DNA of 64,000 nucleotides, from the NCBI RefSeq assembly GCF_003046315.1, contig NZ_PZZP01000001.1:2666001-2730000 (forward strand), in the 5' to 3' direction. This document shows positions 9,146 to 17,703 of the stretch, one piece after another. The stretch comes from Desmospora activa DSM 45169. Lineage in GTDB: Bacteria > Bacillota > Bacilli > Thermoactinomycetales > DSM-45169. The notes under the pieces are model-generated. The model was not told the DNA's origin and made no database searches. It saw only the letters and a program-made list of their open reading frames with translations. The translations under genes and the position numbers were made by a program. Position 1 is the first letter of the stretch. Each line of letters begins with the position of its first letter.

Positions 9146-9766
9146 GTGGAAGCCCTGACAATCCACACCGGTCGTGTCATCCCCTTGGACCGGGCAAATG
9201 TTGACACCGACCAGATTATTCCTAAGCAATTTTTAAAACGAATCGAACGGACCGGCTTCGGTCAATATCTTTTTTACAATTGGCGCTTTGACAGTCAAGG
9301 CAATCCCAACCCCGATTTTGTGCTAAATCGGGATGATTACAAGACGGGATCGATTCTGTTGGCTCGTACTAACTTTGGTTGCGGTTCTTCCCGTGAACAC
9401 GCTCCCTGGTCTCTTCTCGATTATGGTATTCGGGTAGTAATTGCTCCGTCCTTTGCCGATATCTTTTATAACAACTGCTTTAAAAACGGGATTCTACCCG
9501 TCCGTTTGCCGGAAACACAAGTGGATGCATTGTTTCAACGGATCAATCAAGGAAAAAGCCAAACACTAACCGTCGATCTAGAAAAATGCCTCGTCAAAGA
9601 CGATTCCGATTTTGAAGTCGACTTTGAAGTAGAGCCTTATCGCCGCCACTGCCTCTTAAACGGCTTAGACGATATCGCCATCACCCTGCAATCGGATGAA
9701 ACAATCTCCACATACGAAGCAAAGCTTCCTGGTTATTATTCATTGCAATCAGTGGAACGAACATAA
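9146..9766 (+). CDS. leuD: 3-isopropylmalate dehydratase, small subunit
   Basis: 206-residue swivel domain partner of LeuC. '[24 protein letters not shown]' near the N-terminus and '[19 protein letters not shown]' are diagnostic. GTG 9146 has AAGGAGG (9132-9138) at ideal spacing. It is translated from the leuC transcript and followed by a strong terminator. Confidence 0.97.
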   Translation: MEALTIHTGRVIPLDRANVDTDQIIPKQFLKRIERTGFGQYLFYNWRFDSQGNPNPDFVLNRDDYKTGSILLARTNFGCGSSREHAPWSLLDYGIRVVIAPSFADIFYNNCFKNGILPVRLPETQVDALFQRINQGKSQTLTVDLEKCLVKDDSDFEVDFEVEPYRRHCLLNGLDDIAITLQSDETISTYEAKLPGYYSLQSVERT

Positions 9767-9773
9767 TCGAACT

Positions 9774-9813
9774 AAAAAGCCAGCCGTCCAATAATGTTGG
9801 AGGCTGGCTTTTA
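9774..9813 (+). terminator. terminator of leuCD
   Basis: AAAAAGCCAGCC (9774-9785) pairs with GGCTGGCTTTT ending near 9813, with a short T-run. Confidence 0.8.
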
Positions 9814-9944
9814 AATTCACTTTCGCTTATGCCGATTTGTAGCGAAGTCGAAATCCGCATTCAATCAAGCATATTGACCGGTTCCGGTACCAAGGTACCG
9901 CCGTAAAATGTATCCTTTTATCAGGGGAGCAGCACCGGCTTCAC

Positions 9945-10136
9945 TCAATGAGACTGCTCTAAGCGACGTTTTTCCTGGGCAATCACTTGACGTGCAGCCA
10001 TCCATATCTTCGCCTCCACCATGCCCAGTTGGTAAAGCTCCAGCAACTCCTCTTCCATCATATATAGATCCGACAACGGGTCCCCTGTGTAAATAATCGT
10101 GCCAAACCGCTTTAACAACGCCCGTACATCTGCCAT
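9945..10136 (-). CDS. yqgQ: YqgQ family protein (DUF910)
   Basis: Small cytosolic protein; 'LLKRFGTIIYTGDPLSDLYMM' followed by 'EEELLELYQLGMV' matches B. subtilis YqgQ. Starting at ATG 10136 gives 63 residues and places LLK at residue 7, as in other members; an upstream TTG (10181) would add 15 residues without an SD. In many Bacillales yqgQ sits beside glucokinase, which is not the case here. Its role is unknown. The 130-bp gap to leuD holds a small perfect hairpin (9885-9900). Confidence 0.75.
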   Translation of the reverse strand: MADVRALLKRFGTIIYTGDPLSDLYMMEEELLELYQLGMVEAKIWMAARQVIAQEKRRLEQSH

Positions 10137-10293
10137 CACTCGAATGGATGCTTCCTGAACCACTTTTTCCACCAACCCCAAAATATAAAATCCGACGGCA
10201 AAAAGCCTTTGTTTAGATATGGTAAAATAAGATCAACGATATCCGATCTGTTTGCCAACAAGCTTACTACTACGTGAAAAGGGTTGTGGCCAT

Positions 10294-10680
10294 ATGCCAT
10301 TTTCTGATTTTATCCAAGTGAAATCGATGGAAGGCGAGCTGATCATCTCCCAAAAGCGTAATCAATTGGGCTGCACGCTGACCACAAAAGAACTGATTTT
10401 CCAAAAACCACATACTTCTTATCAAATCATGCTTTCCGATACATTGGGATTAATTCCTTTTCGCTTGAAACGGCCGACACCCCTGTGGGAAATCGTCGGA
10501 GACTCCGCCGTTCGCCCACGGTTTCCTCAACATTATTATCGCATTTCAGCCCATCGCATTCGGGTCATCAATCGAAATGGCAGCTATGAGCGAGGTCCGA
10601 CTGATTTGTTGGTCCCACTCAATGATCGCTTTATTCAGCAGTTACAACAACTGGATACCTTTGCCGCCATCACTACGTAG
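10294..10680 (+). CDS. hypothetical protein (128 aa)
   Basis: I do not recognise this protein. ATG 10294 has AAGGG about 9 nt upstream and is preferred over earlier in-frame starts. The product is soluble and rich in beta-forming segments ('GELIISQKRNQLGCTLTTKELIF'), which could form a small PH-like or GRAM-like barrel, though this is only an impression. No signal, no transmembrane segment, one cysteine. Monocistronic and convergent with bioY. Confidence 0.6.
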   Translation: MPFSDFIQVKSMEGELIISQKRNQLGCTLTTKELIFQKPHTSYQIMLSDTLGLIPFRLKRPTPLWEIVGDSAVRPRFPQHYYRISAHRIRVINRNGSYERGPTDLLVPLNDRFIQQLQQLDTFAAITT

Positions 10681-10693
10681 ATAAAACCCATTA

Positions 10694-11257
10694 TCATCCG
10701 GCGTGTTTTTTGTCGATAATCGGATACGCTCGGTACAGACTTAAGGCGATCGATGAGGCGATTAGCACTTTTATGATATCGCCCGGAATAAAGGGCAACA
10801 CGCCAGTCGCCAACGCCACTCGCCAATCCAACCCCGCTCCCAATACTAACCATGACATTCCGACGAGATTGATCAGCGCCGTTCCCCAAATGAAGTGAAC
10901 CAGCGCCAGTCGCCAAAAATGAAGCCGGGGAGCCATCCTTTCCGTCCACCAGCCGATGAGAAAAGCAGCCAAGGGCCAACTCCATATGTATCCCGCAGTA
11001 GGTCCCACCAATATCGCCAACCCACCACTTCCCCCTGACAATACCGGTACTCCAAACGCCGCCAGCAGGATCAAAACGGCGATACTTGTCGCCCCCCAAC
11101 GGGCGCCCAACACCGATCCGGCCAACATCACCACCAGTGTCTGCAGCGTAATCGGTACCGGTGGTAACGGGATGGCGATCTGACCCGCCACCGCGGTCAA
11201 GGCCGCAAACATCGCAGCAAACAACATCAACCGAATGGAAGCTGTCTTTCCCTTCAT
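10694..11257 (-). CDS. bioY: biotin transporter BioY (S component)
   Basis: 187 residues with about six membrane helices. 'QIAIPLPPVPITLQTLVVMLAG' and 'GGLAILVGPTAGYIWSWPLAAFLIG' are BioY signatures. BioY is the biotin-binding S component of an ECF transporter, or a slow transporter alone; no EcfAT genes are nearby. ATG 11257 has GAGGTG 9 nt upstream; an in-frame TTG three codons earlier is less likely. A BirA-like operator lies 55-85 bp upstream. Confidence 0.93.
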   Translation of the reverse strand: MKGKTASIRLMLFAAMFAALTAVAGQIAIPLPPVPITLQTLVVMLAGSVLGARWGATSIAVLILLAAFGVPVLSGGSGGLAILVGPTAGYIWSWPLAAFLIGWWTERMAPRLHFWRLALVHFIWGTALINLVGMSWLVLGAGLDWRVALATGVLPFIPGDIIKVLIASSIALSLYRAYPIIDKKHAG

Positions 11258-11312
11258 GCACAACACCTCGATTTCCTATAGGTCAAGGAAATCATAAAAA
11301 AAGGTCGACTAA

Positions 11313-11343
11313 TTGTCAACCTTCATATATCCTAAGTTAACAT
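11313..11343. promoter_or_regulatory. putative BirA operator upstream of bioY
   Basis: TTGTCAACC (11313-11321), a 13-bp spacer and AGTTAACAT (11335-11343) form an inverted repeat that resembles the Bacillota BirA site (TTGTTAACC, spacer, GGTTAACAA). Spacing is slightly short and each arm has one or two mismatches. Location just before bioY supports it. Confidence 0.5.
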
Positions 11344-11351
11344 ATATCGCA

Positions 11352-12215
11352 TCAGGACAAGAGCTCTTTTACATACTGTGGCAAACGAAAGCATCCATCC
11401 AGTATATCGTGGTTAACATAGCGGTTTCCCGCGGTCACCAGTCGCTGTCCGTCCGCTTCCAACGGATCGTGCCGCAGCGATGCCAGAGTAAAGCTCCATA
11501 CTCCGCCGGGGTAGGTGGGAATCGCCGCCAAATAAGTGCGCACCACCGGAAACAGTTCACGTAAGGTGTGATGGACCCGCTTTAGTACCTCAGGGTGAAA
11601 GACGGGGGACTCACTTTGGCACACTAAAATTCCGTCATCCTTTAGCGCTCGTTTCGCATCCTGATAAAATGGCTTTTCAAACAATACGGCCGCCGGACCG
11701 ACGGGATCGGAGGAATCGATGGCAATCACATCATATGCGTTTTCCCGCTCCTTGATAAAAGCAGTCCCATCCTCATAAACAAAGCGAATGCGCGGATCCG
11801 GTTCACCAAAGCCGGCCACTTCTGGTAGGTGGCGTTGACTAACTTCCACTACTTTGCGATCGATCTCCACCATATCTACTGCTTGCACGGAGGAATATTT
11901 TACCGCTTCCTGTGCTGCCCCACCGTCACCACCACCGACAATACAAACGTCTGCCGGTTGGGGATGGGTCGCCAGCGGAACGTGCATAATCATTTCATTA
12001 TAGATAAAGCCATCTTTTTCCGTGGTCTGAACCACGCCATCCAATACCAATGTCTTCCCAAAACCTTCTGTCTCAATCACCGCCACTTCCTGAAAGACCG
12101 ACTCCTCCTTGGCCAATACCCGCTTTACTTTCCATGTCGCGCGAAAGCCAAAACGGTCTTCGGGATCAGACAGCCAATCCGTGTCATCCCAGACGAACAC
12201 ACCTTTAATCGTCAA
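11352..12215 (-). CDS. speE: spermidine synthase-like polyamine aminopropyltransferase
   Basis: Transfers an aminopropyl group from decarboxylated SAM to a polyamine (cytosol). Motifs: 'VLDGVVQTTEKDGFIYNEM', 'CIVGGGDGGAAQEAVKY' (nucleotide-binding glycine loop), 'VDMVEIDRKVVEVS' and 'IAIDSSDPVGPA' with the catalytic aspartate. The TTG at 12215 is supported by GAGGAGGG about 10 nt upstream and gives 287 residues, the normal length; upstream in-frame codons have no SD. speD and speB are not in the window. The gene diverges from the protease gene at 12380. Confidence 0.92.
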   Translation of the reverse strand: MTIKGVFVWDDTDWLSDPEDRFGFRATWKVKRVLAKEESVFQEVAVIETEGFGKTLVLDGVVQTTEKDGFIYNEMIMHVPLATHPQPADVCIVGGGDGGAAQEAVKYSSVQAVDMVEIDRKVVEVSQRHLPEVAGFGEPDPRIRFVYEDGTAFIKERENAYDVIAIDSSDPVGPAAVLFEKPFYQDAKRALKDDGILVCQSESPVFHPEVLKRVHHTLRELFPVVRTYLAAIPTYPGGVWSFTLASLRHDPLEADGQRLVTAGNRYVNHDILDGCFRLPQYVKELLS

Positions 12216-12379
12216 CGCTGGGTACCCTCCTCTTTTTTTATGAATCAATGATAAGACTGCTGTCTCAGCCGGACAATCGCCCGCACTTCTCCCCACTCCG
12301 CCAATAAAATATACAAACGGATCAGGCGTGACATCTGTTAAGCGTCACCTTGCCAAACGTCGATCGAGAGGGGGAACTG

Positions 12380-13132
12380 GTGTATGTATCAGATGCATTC
12401 CATGCACCAACAACCATGAACCACGCCAGACGCCGCCGCGGTGACGTACATTCTCTGTCTGCCAGTCACCCGGCCAACACCTTTGTTCCCGTCATCCGCC
12501 GCGCCCGCCACAGTGTGGTCTCCATTTTGGCGGAAGACCAAAACGAAGCGGTACCGGCGTCCTTTTTTGGCCGCATTTTGTCTGAATGGGGCGGCCAATC
12601 GACCCCACGTAAGCAGCGCCAATTTGGATCGGGTTTTATCATTTCACCCCAAGGGCTCATTTTGACCAACGAGCATGTGGTACGAAATGCCCATCGGATA
12701 CTGGTCAACCTATATGGACATAAAAAGCCGCTGCTGGCGGAAGTAGTATGGAGAGAACCTCGCCACGATATCGCCGTCATTCGCGTACAAGCGTCTCAAC
12801 CCCTTAAACCGCTTCCGATGGGCTCATCCCAGTTGACGGAAGTGGGGGAATGGGCTGTCGCCATCGGCAATCCTTTGGGGTTAAACGATTCCGTTACCAT
12901 CGGTATCATCAGCGGCAAAGATCGCCCCCTTCGCCTGGAAAACCGCCACTTCGGCAATGTAATCCAGACGGATGCCGCCATCAACCCCGGCAACAGTGGT
13001 GGACCGTTGTTAAACATCTTGGGGCAGGTTATCGGTATCAACACCTTGGTCGTCTATCCTTCTCAAAGCATCAGTTTTGCCATCCCCATCGATGAGGTCA
13101 AACCCTTGATCCGATCCCACTTCAGCGGATAA
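12380..13132 (+). CDS. trypsin-like (HtrA/DegP type) serine protease domain protein without PDZ
   Basis: About 250 residues holding a single S1C protease domain. The triad is visible: His in 'LTNEHVV', Asp in 'RHDIAVIRV' and Ser in 'NPGNSGGPLL'. Unlike HtrA/DegP it has no signal peptide or membrane anchor, and it ends right after the protease domain with no PDZ. The N-terminal ~70 residues are basic and polar. GTG 12380 has GAGAGGGGG about 5 nt upstream; a TTG at 12350 is an alternative. It is probably cytosolic unless secreted by an unseen route. No frameshift into a downstream PDZ is visible. Confidence 0.82.
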   Translation: MYVSDAFHAPTTMNHARRRRGDVHSLSASHPANTFVPVIRRARHSVVSILAEDQNEAVPASFFGRILSEWGGQSTPRKQRQFGSGFIISPQGLILTNEHVVRNAHRILVNLYGHKKPLLAEVVWREPRHDIAVIRVQASQPLKPLPMGSSQLTEVGEWAVAIGNPLGLNDSVTIGIISGKDRPLRLENRHFGNVIQTDAAINPGNSGGPLLNILGQVIGINTLVVYPSQSISFAIPIDEVKPLIRSHFSG

Positions 13133-13212
13133 GTGGATACTAGCCAACCGCTATCCAGCCTACCTGGATTCAAGGGAATTATACCATACCTAGTCCTACT
13201 CACCTACACAGG

Positions 13213-13267
13213 AAAAGCGAGCAATCCGCGGGAGATGCTTTATCTACCCACGGATTGCTCGCTTTTT
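13213..13267. terminator. bidirectional terminator overlapping the 3' end of sat
   Basis: AAAAGCGAGCAATCCG (13213-13228) pairs perfectly with CGGATTGCTCGCTTTT (13251-13266). The right arm lies inside the last codons of sat, so the hairpin both encodes the sat C-terminus and ends transcription of the convergent protease and sat genes. Confidence 0.85.
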
Positions 13268-14406
13268 ATTTGCAACGGTTCCAGCAATACACGGATCACT
13301 TCAGGACGGGAAAACTCAGGGGGCGGTGTAACGCCGGAACGAAGCATCGTTCGCACCTTGGTGCCCGACAGGATGAGTCGATCAGCTTCGGTATGTGGAC
13401 ACGTCTTTAACGATGCCATGCCTTGACAACGACGACAGTAAAAGCTGTGTTCAAAGAAGAGCGGTTGAATGCCCAGTTCCTCCACCGGTAAGGAACGGAC
13501 CAAATCCTGTGCGTCGTAACTGCCGTAATAATCTCCCACTCCCGCATGATCCCGTCCTACGATGAAATGGGTACAGCCATAATTTTTTCGCACCAGTGCG
13601 TGAAAAACCGCCTCCCGCGGCCCGGCATATCGCATCGCTGCCGGAAAGATGCCCAGGCATACTCGATCACGGGGGTAATAAGCTTCCAAAATCGCCTCAT
13701 AACTGCGCATGCGAACTTCCGCCGGAATATCGTCCGCTTTGGTAGGACCTATCAGTGGATGTAAAAACAAACCGTCCACTATCTCCAAGGCACACTTTTG
13801 GATATATTCATGGGCACGGTGGACAGGGTTACGCGTCTGAAATCCCACGACCGTCCGCCAACCCCGCTGTTGAAAAAGGGTACGCGTCTCAGCAGGGTAA
13901 GCGGGGTATTCGGCAAAGTTATCTCGCCTCGGCTTCCGCAACAGATAAACGGGTCCACCCGCCCGCCACCGCGATGCGCGGAACAACTGGCTTACACCTG
14001 GATGTTTTTGATCCTGAGTGCCAAAGACGCGCTCCGCTTCCCACACAGGATCAATTGCAAACAGACTCTTCACTTCCATTAGGGCTACGATCTCCCCGCT
14101 GGCGGCATCCCGCAACCCCAACTCCATCCCCTCCCGCACATCGCGGGAAACCGGCAAGGTTATCGGGATGCTCCACACGGTTCCATCCGCCAAACGCATA
14201 CGATTACAAACACGATAATAATCTTCTTCCGTCAAAAAACCCCGTAGAGGAGAAAACACCCCTGTCGCCAAACATTCCACATCGGCTAAAGCAGCCGCTG
14301 ACAGGGAAACCGCCAGCCCTTTTTCCGCCCGACGCAATCCCTCCTGTCGGCGCGCTCCACTCCATACCTGATCGACCAGCCGTCCTCCATGAGGATCTGC
14401 CACCAT
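13240..14406 (-). CDS. sat: sulfate adenylyltransferase (ATP sulfurylase)
   Basis: Makes adenosine 5'-phosphosulfate (APS) from sulfate and ATP. 388 residues, the size of the single-chain bacterial enzyme without a kinase domain. Motifs: 'FQTRNPVHRAHEYIQK' (Q-x-R-N-P and the H-x-x-H loop), 'HPLIGPTKADDI' and 'IVGRDHAGVGDYYG'. ATG 14406 has GGGAGGGAAG just upstream and begins 1 nt after the cysH stop, so translation is coupled. The last codons form half of a terminator hairpin. Confidence 0.95.
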   Translation of the reverse strand: MVADPHGGRLVDQVWSGARRQEGLRRAEKGLAVSLSAAALADVECLATGVFSPLRGFLTEEDYYRVCNRMRLADGTVWSIPITLPVSRDVREGMELGLRDAASGEIVALMEVKSLFAIDPVWEAERVFGTQDQKHPGVSQLFRASRWRAGGPVYLLRKPRRDNFAEYPAYPAETRTLFQQRGWRTVVGFQTRNPVHRAHEYIQKCALEIVDGLFLHPLIGPTKADDIPAEVRMRSYEAILEAYYPRDRVCLGIFPAAMRYAGPREAVFHALVRKNYGCTHFIVGRDHAGVGDYYGSYDAQDLVRSLPVEELGIQPLFFEHSFYCRRCQGMASLKTCPHTEADRLILSGTKVRTMLRSGVTPPPEFSRPEVIRVLLEPLQIKSEQSVGR

Positions 14407-14407
14407 C

Positions 14408-15172
14408 TTACTTCCCTCCCGCCAAGGAGCCGGATTGATGTTGGTGCAAGCCACACTCGGTCCTGGACATCCCCCGCCAGCGACCGGCCCGGCTATCCTC
14501 TCCCGGACGTACTTGTTGCGTACAGGGAATACACCCGATGCTGGGATACATCTGCTCATGCATCGGATTAAAGGGAACACGATTTTTGTGGACATAATCC
14601 CACACTTCTTCTATCGTCCAATGGGCCAAGGGATTTAATTTGGCCATCTGGAATATCTCATCCCATTCCACCGTTTCCGCCTGGGATCGGGTTGGAGACT
14701 GCTCCCGTCGAATCCCTGTACACCAAGCCCGGTAGTCGGAGAGAAAACGGCGCAGTGGCTCTACCTTGCGAATGGCACAACAGGTGTGAGGGTCCCGCTT
14801 CCACAACGTTTCCCCGTAATCCTCTTCCTGCTCCTTCAGCGAAAGCTCCGGTACCACGCGGATAAAGTGTTTCCCATATCGTTTCGACAATCGTTCACGG
14901 GTTTGATGTGTTTCCGCAAACAACAAATCCGTGTCTAGATAAAAAATCTCGATTTCCGGGTTCAGTTGAAACAGCATATCCACCAACACGACATCTTCCA
15001 ATCCAAAGCTGCATGCCAGGGTAAAGGAGTTCCCGAATCGCCCCACCCCCCACTGCAACACTTCCTGTGGCGATGAGCGACGAAGGGCTTGCGCCGCCTC
15101 TTTAACTGCTTCCTGATCACTAACCTCCGCCACTTCTGTCGACATCGTAGCCATCTTGGATCGATTGAGCAA
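14408..15172 (-). CDS. cysH: APS reductase (thioredoxin-dependent, [4Fe-4S] type)
   Basis: Reduces APS to sulfite. The iron-sulfur type is shown by the paired cysteines Cys131-Cys132 ('CCAIRKVEP') and Cys214/Cys217 ('CIPC'), with the catalytic C-terminal Cys240 in 'ECGLH'. Such enzymes use APS directly, so no APS kinase is needed. TTG 15172 has GGAGGGAG 8 nt upstream; two in-frame ATGs a few codons inside are weaker. Co-transcribed with sat. Genes for siroheme and sulfite reductase are not in the window. Confidence 0.93.
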   Translation of the reverse strand: MLNRSKMATMSTEVAEVSDQEAVKEAAQALRRSSPQEVLQWGVGRFGNSFTLACSFGLEDVVLVDMLFQLNPEIEIFYLDTDLLFAETHQTRERLSKRYGKHFIRVVPELSLKEQEEDYGETLWKRDPHTCCAIRKVEPLRRFLSDYRAWCTGIRREQSPTRSQAETVEWDEIFQMAKLNPLAHWTIEEVWDYVHKNRVPFNPMHEQMYPSIGCIPCTQQVRPGEDSRAGRWRGMSRTECGLHQHQSGSLAGGK

Positions 15173-15257
15173 TGATATCTCCCTCCTCCCTTTTTTTCAT
15201 ATTCCAAATCGAGTAGGTAGGTGCCCCTTTTTTCGACCGATCCTCCTTACAAAAGTA

Positions 15258-15286
15258 TTGACATACTCCTTCGAAAGGCGTAATAT
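15258..15286 (+). promoter_or_regulatory. sigma-A type promoter for the symporter gene
   Basis: TTGACA (15258-15263), 17-bp spacer, TAATAT (15281-15286): a near-consensus promoter. The transcript would carry a leader of about 145 nt containing an imperfect inverted repeat (GGTTGTTGAT / ATCAACAGACC). No known riboswitch motif was recognised in it. Confidence 0.7.
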
Positions 15287-15437
15287 AAAACCCATTAATC
15301 GCATGAGAATTACAGGTTGTTGATCAAGCTATATATCGGATAAAGAGGGAGGGCCGCCCTTCCAACATTTTGATAATCAACAGACCTCATAAGAATTAAT
15401 CATTGAGATAATCCGGTTATAGGAAAGGGTGAGTACG

Positions 15438-16778
15438 ATGTGGTTGATGTGGAGTGTAGCCGTTGTTTTGCTGTTGCTCCTATTTTCTCTGAAACAGTTC
15501 TTCCGAATCAGCTTCGGCATTCGTGTCTTGATTGCCATGCTGCTAGGTGTAGCCTTTGGGGCCTATTTTGGTGAAACCGCCGAGCCAGTCAAATTCTTCG
15601 GCCAGGCATTCGTCAGTCTGATTAAGATGCTGGTAATCCCGTTGGTGGTAACCGCCTTATTAACCAGCATCACCCGTTTGCGCGATCCTTCCCAATTGCG
15701 GAAAATCGGTACCAAAACAATTGCTTGGTTTCTGTTGACCGCTATAATCGCCAGCGGGATCGGTATTGCGGTTGGAACCGCAATCAACCCCGGAGCCGGT
15801 ATCCAGATGGGGAGCGAGCAAGTGGAAGCGCGGGAGATTCCACCAGTATCCGAGGTATTCCTGGATATGATTCCTTCCAATATCGTGTCTCAGGCTGCGG
15901 ATGATAAAATTCTGCCAATCATTCTGTTTACGATCATCCTGGGGATCGCCATCAGCATTGAAAGCCAGCGTGACGCTGCCCGTGTCAAACCGTTTCAAGA
16001 TTTTATCGAGGCTTTTTCACGCATTATATTCCGTGTAACCAAATTGATTTTAAAACTAACCCCTTACGGGGTGTTTGGGTTGCTGGCTTCCGTCGCCGCC
16101 AGTTATGGGTTGGACACCTTACTTCCCTTGACCAAGATGATTGCCGCTGTGTATCTGGCTTGTCTGATCCATATGGTGATCACCTACGGCAGTATCGTCA
16201 CCTTTGTAGCCAAGGTAAACCCAATTCGCTTTTTCCGTAAAATCTATCCAGCGGTGGTGGTCGCGTTTTCCACCCGCAGCAGCTACGGCACACTTCCCGT
16301 CACCATTAAAACCTTAACCAATCGGGTAAAAGTGTCGGAGAAGATATCCAGCTTTGTTGCCCCTCTTGGCGCTACCATGAATATGGATGCTTGTGGAGGG
16401 CTATACCCTGCAGTAACCGCCATCTTTGTGGCGACAGTCTTTGGCATCGATCTCGGGGTGACCGATTATCTGCTGCTCATCGGCACTGCCACCTTGGCTT
16501 CTATCGGGACCGCCGGGGTGCCCGGCACCGCTTCCATTATGACGACAGTGGTGTTGAGCAGTTTGGGACTTCCCCTGGAAGGGCTGGCCCTAGTACTGGG
16601 AATCGATGCACTGTTGGATATGGGACGCACCGCCGTCAATGTTACCGGAGACACCGTTGTCTCCCTGGTGGTAGCCGATTCAGAAGGAGAGTTTGACCGC
16701 GAAGCTTTTAACAATAACGACTCCCCGGATGAACTGGAATTGAACACCCCTTCCAATACCACAGCGACCAGTAGTTGA
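15438..16778 (+). CDS. dicarboxylate/amino acid:cation symporter (DAACS), possibly cystine type
   Basis: A 446-residue membrane carrier with about eight helices and two re-entrant loops. The family signatures are present in modified form: 'STRSSYGTLPVTIKTL' for the serine-rich loop and 'GATMNMDACGGLYPA' in place of the NMDGT motif of glutamate carriers. To my recollection these variants are closer to the TcyP-like cystine branch, and the sulfur-assimilation genes next door agree, but the substrate remains inferred. ATG 15438 has AGGAAAGG 9 nt upstream; the GTG at 15429 is too close to that SD. The C-terminal tail is acidic. Confidence 0.85.
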   Translation: MWLMWSVAVVLLLLLFSLKQFFRISFGIRVLIAMLLGVAFGAYFGETAEPVKFFGQAFVSLIKMLVIPLVVTALLTSITRLRDPSQLRKIGTKTIAWFLLTAIIASGIGIAVGTAINPGAGIQMGSEQVEAREIPPVSEVFLDMIPSNIVSQAADDKILPIILFTIILGIAISIESQRDAARVKPFQDFIEAFSRIIFRVTKLILKLTPYGVFGLLASVAASYGLDTLLPLTKMIAAVYLACLIHMVITYGSIVTFVAKVNPIRFFRKIYPAVVVAFSTRSSYGTLPVTIKTLTNRVKVSEKISSFVAPLGATMNMDACGGLYPAVTAIFVATVFGIDLGVTDYLLLIGTATLASIGTAGVPGTASIMTTVVLSSLGLPLEGLALVLGIDALLDMGRTAVNVTGDTVVSLVVADSEGEFDREAFNNNDSPDELELNTPSNTTATSS

Positions 16779-16868
16779 TGTCACCGATACAACAAACAAC
16801 CCGGCATCAAACACGTACGTGAGTGCTAGCGGTCGGGGGGATTATCCGCCTTAAGCCTGTACTCACCA

Positions 16869-16915
16869 GTACAAATTTCGCCTTGATCGCTTCGCTCCTG
16901 GGTCTCGCTATGCGT
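16869..16915. repeat. diverged dispersed copy of the 7.5-kb repeat
   Basis: These 47 bases align without gaps to the repeat unit at 7478-7583 at about 34 of 47 positions, including the conserved GGGTCTCGCT near the end. It sits in the gap between the symporter gene and azoR. Confidence 0.6.
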
Positions 16916-16957
16916 AGTAGAGCGCTCAACGGATAAAGCAGTAATTTGTCGCAACAG

Positions 16958-16995
16958 GAAAGCCCGACATCGGTCAAGATGTCGGGCTTTCTTCG
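16958..16995. terminator. terminator between convergent symporter and azoR genes
   Basis: GAAAGCCCGACATC (16958-16971) and GATGTCGGGCTTTC (16978-16991) form a perfect 14-bp stem with a 6-base loop. The U-tract is short on both strands. Confidence 0.65.
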
Positions 16996-17015
16996 GTGCA
17001 ATCCAATTTTCTCGA

Positions 17016-17672
17016 TCAGGCGGTTACTGTATCACTTGCAAATGTTTTCGCCGTTTCCCGTGCTTTCTCCTTGGCTTCAGCCAAGATTGCATCCACCCGG
17101 TCCGGGAATTGGTTCATCCCCTCAACGCGAACGGTTTCCACATCGGTAATGCCAAAAAAGCCGAGTACCGCCACCAAATAAGGGTTGCTGAAATCCATGG
17201 CATCCATCGGTGCTTCACTGTAGACGCCGCCGGTCGCATGGATATGGACCGCTTTTTTCCCTTTTAACAACCCTTCCGGACCTGCTTCCGTATAGCGGAA
17301 GGTTTTACCTCCAACCGCCACGGCATCGATATAAGCTTTCAACTGCGGAGGAACACCAAAGTTCCACAGCGGAGAAACAAATACATAGCGATCAGCCGCC
17401 ACAAACTGATCGACCAATTCGCCGAGCCGGGCCACTTTTTTCGACTCGTCCGGGGTAAGCGCATCAAAGGATTGGCCCGCACCCAGCTTGCCCCATCCAG
17501 AAAGTACATCGGCATCAATCAATGGAATCTCTTCTTTATACAGATCCAGATGAATGATTTCGTCCTGAGGGTTGGCTTCCTTGTAAGCATCCAGGAAAGC
17601 TTGTCCCGTTTTTAATCCAAAGGAGTCTTCTACCGCTTTTGGGTTGGCGGTAACATATAATACTTTGCTCAT
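17016..17672 (-). CDS. azoR: FMN-dependent NADH-azoreductase
   Basis: 218-residue flavodoxin-fold quinone/azo reductase that protects against electrophilic quinones. Typical elements: 'VLYVTANPKAVEDSFGLKTGQAFLDAY' at the N-terminus, 'FVSPLWNFGVPPQLKAYIDAV' and 'HATGGVYSE', which bind FMN. ATG 17672 has GGGGAG upstream. Two overlapping inverted repeats with TTAGT/ACTAA arms lie just upstream, a pattern seen for thiol-stress regulators of azoreductases in Bacillus. Single gene. Confidence 0.92.
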   Translation of the reverse strand: MSKVLYVTANPKAVEDSFGLKTGQAFLDAYKEANPQDEIIHLDLYKEEIPLIDADVLSGWGKLGAGQSFDALTPDESKKVARLGELVDQFVAADRYVFVSPLWNFGVPPQLKAYIDAVAVGGKTFRYTEAGPEGLLKGKKAVHIHATGGVYSEAPMDAMDFSNPYLVAVLGFFGITDVETVRVEGMNQFPDRVDAILAEAKEKARETAKTFASDTVTA

Positions 17673-17703
17673 GTCTCCCCATCCTTTTCTCGATGTAAAA
17701 CTA

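Noticed and set aside
9885-9900. CGGTACC-AA-GGTACCG hairpin as a terminator of yqgQ
   Set aside because: Loop of two bases and no T-run on either strand.
10635-11261. Alternative 208-residue minus-strand frame overlapping bioY
   Set aside because: Same strand shadow of bioY; no membrane pattern or family match.
13755-14438. 227-residue plus-strand frame opposite sat
   Set aside because: Antisense shadow; Pro/Arg/His-rich without SD, while sat has full enzyme motifs.
15287-15437. Riboswitch in the symporter leader
   Set aside because: Only an imperfect inverted repeat is seen; no SAM, T-box, lysine, glycine or other consensus was recognised.
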